Below, piece by piece: positions 52,401 to 61,400 of a DNA stretch of 64,000 nt (position 1 is the stretch's first letter; every line of letters begins with the position of its first letter). The stretch comes from Bugulina stolonifera (Eukaryota > Bryozoa > Gymnolaemata > Cheilostomatida > Bugulidae), in NCBI GenBank assembly GCA_935421135.1, contig OW285192.1:19383001-19447000 (forward strand), written 5' to 3'. Made by a program: the position numbers and the translations under genes. A model generated the notes under the pieces. That model was not told the DNA's origin and did not search any database. It worked only from the letters and a program-made list of their open reading frames with translations.

Positions 52401-55400
52401 GCGTTCATCATAAACACTGACTCTGCGTTAATTATAAACATCAACTCTGCGTTCATCATAAACACTGACTCTGCATTCATCATAAACACTGACTCTGCGT
52501 TCATCATAAACACTGACTCTGCGTTCATTATAAACATCAACTCTGCGTTTATTATAAACACCGACTCTGCAGTTTATTATAAACACTGACTCTGCGTTCA
52601 TCATAAACACTGACTCTGCGTTCATCATAAACACTGACTCTGCATTCATCATAAACACTGACTCTGCGTTCATCATAAACACTGACTCTGCGTTCATCAT
52701 AAACACCGACTCTGCAGTTTATTATAAACACTGACTCTGCATTCATCATAAACACTGACTCTGCGTTCATTATAAACATCAACTCTGCGTTTATTATAAA
52801 CACTGACTCTGCGTATGCAGCTCTGGGTTAGAAAGAGATTGAATGTAGTATTACTTACCATAGCTGTCCCACTCTCCTGCATCACATGGAGATAGTTTGT
52901 GTAACATACTATTATTATAGAACACGTGTATATTATATTATAATAATAGTACATGTATATAATAGTAGTATGAGTGGTATTGGTATAATAACTCGACGTA
53001 CCAGATTGTCTCTCCTCTTGACGGAAGTTACACAGTCTACACAGGAGGTCAACCCACTCTAACATTTCTTCCTCAGTTTCTGCTGCCAAGTAGTACAGCC
53101 TATTCTATAAATATAATACAGTATATAGTATCACTAACAGTCTATTCTATAAATATAATATAGTACGCAGTATTACTAACAGTCTATTCTATAAATATAA
53201 TATAGTATATAGTATTACTAACAGTCTACTCTATAAATATAATACAGTATATAGTATTACTACAGTCTATTCTATAAATATAATATAGTATATAGCATTA
53301 CTAACAGGCTATTCTATAAATATAATATAGTACACAGTATTACTAACAGTCTATTCTATAAATATAATACAGTACATAGTATTACTAACAGTCTATTCTA
53401 TAAATATAAGTACACAGTATTACTAACAGTCTATTCTATAAATATAATATAGTATATAGCATTACTAACAGTCTATTCTATAAATATAATACAGTACACA
53501 GTATTACTAACAGTCTATTCTATAAATATAATATAGTATATAGTATTACTAACAGTCTATTCTATAAATATAATACAGTACACAGTATTACAAACAGCCT
53601 ATTCTATAAATATAATACAGTACACAGTATTACTAACAGCCTATTCTATAAATATAATATAGTATATAATACTACTACAGTCTATCCTATAAATATAATA
53701 TAGTATAATATAGTATTACTAACAGCCTATTCTATAAATATAATATACAGAGATGTGCAAAATTATGGCAACCCCCCTGACAAAATCACGTCCCTGCTCT
53801 TTGCACCAAAATTCTGAAGAGAAATCTTGATTGAACTTGATAGTATTATATACCATTTTAATCACAATTTTGTGTAGAATTCAGAAATTGCCAATGAAAT
53901 AAGGTTATGATGCTTCTATTTTTTATACACCCCAAAAAGGAAAACCCTATCGTGTTTCAAAGAAAAGTTCACAATGCAATTTATAACACTATTGACAGTT
54001 TACCACCAATTGTAGCCCAAATCTAGCAATTTGAGCATTACACACTCAACAGAGAAGTTGATAAACCTAAAAGGAACATTTTTGGTCAATTAATATTTAA
54101 TTGGTCAACCTTTATTGGCAATAAATTCTCGGCAGCAGCGAGGCATGCTGCCAAGAAGTTTTCAATTCTCTACAGATGTGACATTGCAGTATCATGGCTG
54201 GAGGATTATCCCAATCACTTCTATTTTCACCATAGGTTTCCTATAGTCGAGTTTTTGGGGTTCGGGCTTGTCAGCTTAGGAATTGGACGCCTTAATGATC
54301 TAGCCATATCTTCAACATATTCGCTCAATGACACGGTGCATTGTTATCCTGATACCTCCAGTTACCTGTGAATATTATCCATGTACTTAGCAGCATAAGT
54401 TTAGTCAGTACCTCAGTGTACTTTGTGGTACTCACCTTTCTCCCAATGGCTTGAGACGTCTAACACAAGCCCCAGACATGCATCCCACACTATCATGGAT
54501 GTTGGATGCTCTACAGAGGGAAAATACAGTTGGGTCAAAAATTTTTGCCAAATCTTCTGTGCTCAGGATTTTTCTCTGCATGGCTCCACAGTGTGAATTT
54601 TGACCCTTCACTGAGCCGGACTTTAAGTCACTGCTCGGAGGTTCTGGATCGGCGTGTTTTGCCCATGCCGATTATTTTTTCTTCAGTGTTTTTTCACCAG
54701 TAACTTTCTCCTAGCTTTACAATTCTCAGTCGGTCTCTTCACTATTGAAGATGTCAGTTCAGCACCGTTGATTCATCCCATTCTTGCTCAAAATCAGTGC
54801 TTGTATTCCTCCTTAGACAGGAAGCCGTGCCAATGTGCAGTCATCTCGGGTGCTGCTTCCTCATGTTCTTCGTCTCCTTTTCTATCATCTGTTGAACCAG
54901 TGGATTTCAATATGTTGACAGTGACAGCCCAACCTCTAGTTTACTTTTTTATCTCGTTGAAAATATGCTTGATGGCTTTCTCTTGTTAATCCAGATGAAT
55001 AACCACCGCTGATTTCCCGTATTTATTAATCTCGAGAAGTCAACAAACTTTGTATGCTTTGGCCTCCATTATCGACAGGTTTTTATTGGATACTGACCAA
55101 TGCAGGGAAAGTTTTGGATTCTTAGCAAGTTTATTAATGCATTCGTGCATTCTCAATGTATTCCTAGGAAAATTGTATTGCTGACAACAGATCAAAAAAT
55201 TGTTTCATCGGTGAAGCACTTCTCACAATTTTTTTAAAATTTGAGCTCTTGCTCTAAGTAGTTTCTGAACAATACAAAATCATTTTCCTTTTTTTCAATG
55301 GGTAGAGCACACTCTAGGCTTCAAAATGATGTATAGATCAAGGCATTTGAGTTGGTTTGGGTTGATGTAGAAGGGGTATTTCTATCAAATTCTGTGAAAA

Positions 55401-58400
55401 TCAAGGGGGTTGCCATAATTTTGCACGCCACTGTAGTATATAATACTACTACAGTCTATCCTATAAATATAATATAGTATATAGTATTACTAACAGCCTA
55501 TTCTATAAATATAATATAGTATATAATACTACTACAGTCTATCCTATAAATATAATACAGTACACAGTATTACTAACAATCTATTCTATAAATATAATAT
55601 AGTATATAATACTACTACAGTCTATCCTATAAATATAATAGAGTATATAGTATTACTAACAGCCTATTCTATAAATATAATATAGTATATAATACTACTA
55701 CAGTCTATCCTATAAATATAATACAGTATATAGTACTACTAACAGTCTATTCTATAAATATAATACATTATATAGTATTACTAACAGCCTATTCTATAAA
55801 TATAATACAGTACACAGTATTAAGGTTGAAACAGACTAGCGAATTTCGCGCCGTTATTCGGAGCGATTTGACGGTGGAGCGACAGGGCGTCATAAAATCA
55901 AGCAAAAACGCCACGTTCGCCCAATATCAAGCATGTTTAATATTTTTCGCTTCGCTCTCGATAACGCTTGCTTTTGATTGGCTAGTAAACTTTTACCGAT
56001 TCCACTCTATACTTGTATCTGTTCTGCCGATTCCATTTTGCATGTTTGTTTCCGAAAAAGTTTAATTCACAATAATATATTTACCTTCACTTTCATCTTT
56101 TTTAAACAAATCAATATCAATATGCCTAGACCAACAGACAAGTATACGCTAGATAAAGATGAAATAGAAAGTCTTATAGACATGAAGCATAAGGATTACC
56201 ACAGGTCCGATATTAAGGACAACAACTGGAGAGAAATCGCACAGGTTATGAATATTGAGTGTGAGTTTATAATATGATTTAATATAAATACCAAAGTTAC
56301 TTTGTAATTTAGATGTCATCAAAACTAGGATAATTATTGAAAACGATTTATAAGGTTTTTGCCTACAACTATTGATCTAATTAATTTAGAACGAGTGAGT
56401 TGCCTACTAACTAAATTAATTGTTATCATTACTAACTTACTTAGTAACCAACTTCAACTTGAAATAATTATAGTAATAGTACATTAGTGAATTTAATTAA
56501 GATGATTAGGTTGATTGGTGATATCATACAAAATTATTTCAAAATATAATATAATTTTAATATTAAACTATTATTAAATTATTATTATTATAATTATATG
56601 ATGATTTTCTTTCAATTCAAGTCGATGTTATTTCAATTAAGCTTGAATTAGTAAGATGAAAACTGATGTTTTGCACGTCCATATCTTTCTCTATGTTGAT
56701 ACTTACATTTGCAGATCAAGATCTGAAGTTGGCATGGAAGAACTTGAACGACACTCTTGTGCGGAAGCAGAGAGAGATAGAGAAAGAGACGAGGTCAGGT
56801 GCTGGAGCATCAACAAAGAAAGCTTGGTGTTGGATGCCATTAATGGAATGGCTTTTGCCATATAGATCGAGGAGTGGGTGAGCATAAAGCTGAGATGTTA
56901 TTTTATAGGCAGGCCTCTAAGGCTGCTGTTAGCATGGAAGACTATTTCTTTCATGACTGTATGTACCTCTTGTCACTTAATGACCCTCTGCAGCGTGACT
57001 ATCGGTGTATAACACAGCTGCAAGGTCAGCAGTATTTGATGCTGTGTGTGACATCAACCAGAATTTCTGGAGGTTCCGATAGTCAGCAATTTCTACTAGG
57101 TCTAATTGTTTATTGTGGTCCTACAATGCATAAATTTTACGCGTGAAGTCAAATCATGTAAGCATTGTTACAATACTTTGGTTTCGAGTCAGACTATATT
57201 GGTGAGTATGAGTAGTGATGATCATCACTATTAGTAACTGCATTAGTATGTTTTTTCTGTGCATAATATATACATGTTTTGTAATAACTCTCTCCAAATT
57301 GCTTTCAGTAATGTCTCTAGCATAAGATCAGCATCTAGCTTGTCTAGCACTGAGACACTCCCAGCAATCATAGATGAAGAGGAGCAGATGGAGGAGGCAT
57401 CTGATAATGATGATATAGATGACCCGGCTAATAATGACCATTCCTCCAACGCTTCATCTACTGAGCTTCCTTCCTGTTCTTCAACAATAACACCTGTAAA
57501 CAGTCGTCCCTCAAGTAGGACCTCTAATCGGGCTGCCAAGCGTAAGTTGTCAGGTGACAGCAGCTTGTTTGAGGAGCAACTGATCGATCGTTGAGATTCC
57601 TTCATTGGTAACCAACGTTCCCGGACCACCACCCCAAAAAATGCTAGATTTGGTGAGGAAGTAGCTGAAGCATTGGATGAGCTAAATGACAGGTATACTG
57701 TCAAGTCACTAAAACGGCAGATCCGTGATCTGATTTTCAATGCCAGTTTTCCCCAGCATATACAGTCTGAAGAAACTCAGGATTTGACGAAAAGTGTTAA
57801 TATTTGATATGACACTCAAGATAACAAAACTGCTTTGTTTATCTAGCCAAGTATATGATGCCTCGTTATTAAACATTCATATATTTTTTAAACATTATTC
57901 ATGCTTTGCTTTGCTAATTTCAGCACATGACAAATAAGTCTCACTTCACTCCAGCATATTTTATGATACATGCATCTTGATTTTATTTATACTCAATATA
58001 CATACATGTAAAGAATATTATATATTTATAAGTCATGCAGCCAAGAAGCATAATTATATAACATTCAGAAGCAGGCATGAATTTAATTAATTATTACTAA
58101 ACATAAGCATACATACTACTAGAAGTAGGGATTGTTTTTAAAACATGCGCATGTGGAAGAAATTAAAAATAAAATTACATCATAAGGGTATATTGCATGG
58201 TAGCTTACTTAGTATTACTGACAAATAATATTTATGAAATCACAGTGTTTTCTATGTTCTATTTATATGAGCGACTTGCCACTGCAACGCACCTTCTTGG
58301 TTAAAATATGACATAAAGGTATCACGCACTTGTGTAGCAGTAGCAGGTGGATTACGATGTGCGGTTGGATTTATAGGTTCGAGCACAGCTCCTATACCGT

Positions 58401-61400
58401 TGTCTCTCCATGCACCTTGTACAACTTCGCCATTCATGTCCATGGCATCTGCATAGCCTGGTGGGCAGTAGCTTTCACATTTCTGCTCACGGAGGAAGTT
58501 GTGAAGCACACAGCAGGCAAGTATTACTGATGTGGCATGTCTGGTGACATGTGTAAGTGGCTCCTTAAACATCTCCACCTCGAAACCATTATTCCAAAAG
58601 CATTCTAAAATATACATTCAGCCTCATGAAAGTTTGGAAAATAAAATCAGGGATTATATATTAATGAAAAGTTGTCGACTTGGAATCAGAATTTCATTTC
58701 AATTTTGAAAAAATTTAATTAGATATTGCTCTCGTCAAGCTGGAAATTCTTAGACTACTAAGTTATAAAAGAATAATTTGATGTATCAAAAGCCCATTTG
58801 CCATCAAGAAATAAAATAATCTATATGGCAAGCCTAGAATCGCATAATTATAAACAATAAATATAGACAGTTGAACTAACTCACCTCAATTGTGCGGCGG
58901 GCTCTAGAGAGTCGAAAGTTGAAAATGCGCTTCTCCAAACTATTCGCTCTACCAGGGAATGGGCGCATGATGCAGTTCTTCAATGGGAATGCTTCATCTG
59001 CCACAAAAGTGAATGGAGCGATCTTATTGCTGCCTAAAACAAGGTACTAGCATGGTATATAATAATAGAGATTTGCAGCCAGAGGGCTGCAACTCTTGAA
59101 CCAAAAGAAAAATAACACTAACAGACATTACCACTACCCCCTCTCCTATCAAGCAAACCCGTGACTTCTATTTGAGATAAAGATGCACCAGCACTGTTAA
59201 CAAGATAGTCATTTTTCTTTACCTGGCAAAGAAGCATTTGGGGGGAGACCAAGTCTACCATCTGACAGAACCTGGTTTAAACTGCACTGGTCGAAGGTGC
59301 CACCATCACTCCATCTATCTGGTGTTCCAACGTCTATGTATGTAAACATATACCTTGCGTCTGAAACAGCCATTAGAACAATACTAAATGTTTTTTTATA
59401 ATTAAAATATTCACTGCCACTATTGCGAGGGGCTTGAATAGTGCAGTGTTTGCCGTCAATCGCAACGACACAATGTGGAAAGTTCCAAAGATGGGAGAAA
59501 TCAGTAGCAATTTTTTCCCAGTCTTCAGCAGATGAAGGAGTTTTTAAATAATCTGAATGCATTGAGTCCCAGATTGCCTGACAAGTCTCATATATTATTT
59601 CTCTGATAGTAGACTCTCCCATTCGAAAGAAAAGAGACAAAGTCTTAAATGAGTCTCCAGTAGCTAAATAATAAAGTGTAACACAGAGCCTCTGATCACT
59701 AGGTATTGCTTTTCTCAAGTGGGTATCCACCTTTTCAATCCTTTGCTGAACATAGTTTAATATTAAGTCAAACTTATCTTTATTCATTCTTAAACAGGCT
59801 TCATGCTTATCAGGAAACTCAACCCTAAATCTTTCCATTAAAAGAGTCCAAGCTCCTTCCTCTGGCCGGACTAGATTAATGGGGCGAGTCCACCATCTTC
59901 TAACTCGTCGTCTCCGAGCATTTCTTCTTCTATTCAGAGCAACAAAAGCTGACGTAAAAAAGAGCAAACCGGCTGCTAATTGATACTCATCCATAACAAG
60001 TGAAGTTGAGCAATGGTTATTTTAAATTATTATATTATTTTAAGATTCGATATTTTAATGAATCCAAAAACTCTGTTAGTAGCCGAGTTGTGGCGCACAC
60101 GATATTAAAATATGCCTTAATATCAATATAAGAATAATTGCCTGCGTCGACATGTACACTCGGACTACAACGTTTTCGCGATGGAAAATCGCCTGTGTGC
60201 TTCGTTTGGCGTGAAAAATGTTGGCACGCTGTTATCGCTTCGCCCTAGCGTGACGAATATATTCGCTAGTCTGTTTTCACCTTTACTAACAGTCTATTCT
60301 ATAAATATAATATAGTATATAGTATTACTAACAGCCTATTCTATAAATATAATACAGTACACAGTATTACTACAGTCTACTCTATAAATATAATACAGTA
60401 CACAGTATCACTAACAGTCTATTCTATAAATATAATATAGTACTACTAACAGCCTATTCTATATATAATACAGTTCACAGTATTACTAACAGTCTATTCT
60501 ATAAATATAATATAGTATATAGTATACTAACAGTCTATTCTATAAATATAATACAGTACATAGTATTACAAACAGCCTATTCTATAAATATAATACAGTA
60601 CACAGTATTACTAACAGTCTATTCTATAAATATAATATAGTATATAGTATTACTAACAGTCTATTCTATAAATATAATACAGTACACAGTATTACTAACA
60701 GTCTATTCTATAAATATAATATAGTACACAGTATTACTAACAGTCTATTCTATAAATATAATATAGTATATAGTATTACTAACAGTCTATTCTATAAATA
60801 TAATACAGTACACAGTATTACTAACAGTCTATTCTATAAATATAATATAGTATATAGTACTACTAACAGCCTATTCTATAAATATAATACAGTACACAGT
60901 ATTACTACAGTCTACTCTATAAATATAATATAGTACATAGTATTACTAACAGTCTATTCTATAAATATAATACAGTACACAGTATTACAAACAGCCTATT
61001 CTATAAATACAATACAGTACACAGTATTACTAACAGTCTATTCTATAAATATAATATAGTATACAGTATTACTAACAGTCTATTCTATAAATATAATATA
61101 GTATATAGTATTACTAACAGTCTATTCTATAAATATAATACAGTACACAGTATTACTAACAGTCTATTCTATAAATATAATATAGTACACAGTATTACTA
61201 ACAGTCTATTCTATAAATATAATATAGTATATAGTATTACTAACAGTCTATTCTATAAATATAATACAGTACACAGTATTACTAACAGTCTATTCTATAA
61301 ATATAATATAGTACACAGTATTACTAACAGTCTATTCTACAAATATAATATAGTATATAGTATTACTAACAGTCTATTCTATAAATATAATACAGTACAC

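Larger units (their letters stand above)
55823..60282. mobile_element. PIF/Harbinger transposon, 4,460 bp, two-gene, recently inactivated
   Basis: The terminal inverted repeats are AGGTTGAAACAGACTAGCGA (left) and AGGTGAAAACAGACTAGCGA (right, inverted). TTA is duplicated at 55820-55822 and 60283-60285, the hallmark 3-bp target of PIF/Harbinger. Removing the element restores CAGTATTACTAACAG, exactly the array monomer. It carries the two genes expected of the superfamily, in convergent order: a Myb/MADF-like protein (+) and a DDE transposase (-). Confidence 0.95.

Noticed and set aside
49728..53089. Many long minus-strand frames reading MNAESVFM or ERRVSVYD repeats
   Set aside because: They are alternate frames of the 24-bp array. 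The only real coding part is the PH-domain end at 53002-53104, which happens to be joined to repeat sequence in the longest frame.
56874..57146. A 90-codon plus-strand frame inside the Harbinger element
   Set aside because: It falls in the intron predicted by phase-matched exons and shows no recognised motif; it could be a retained or alternative exon, but I cannot support it.
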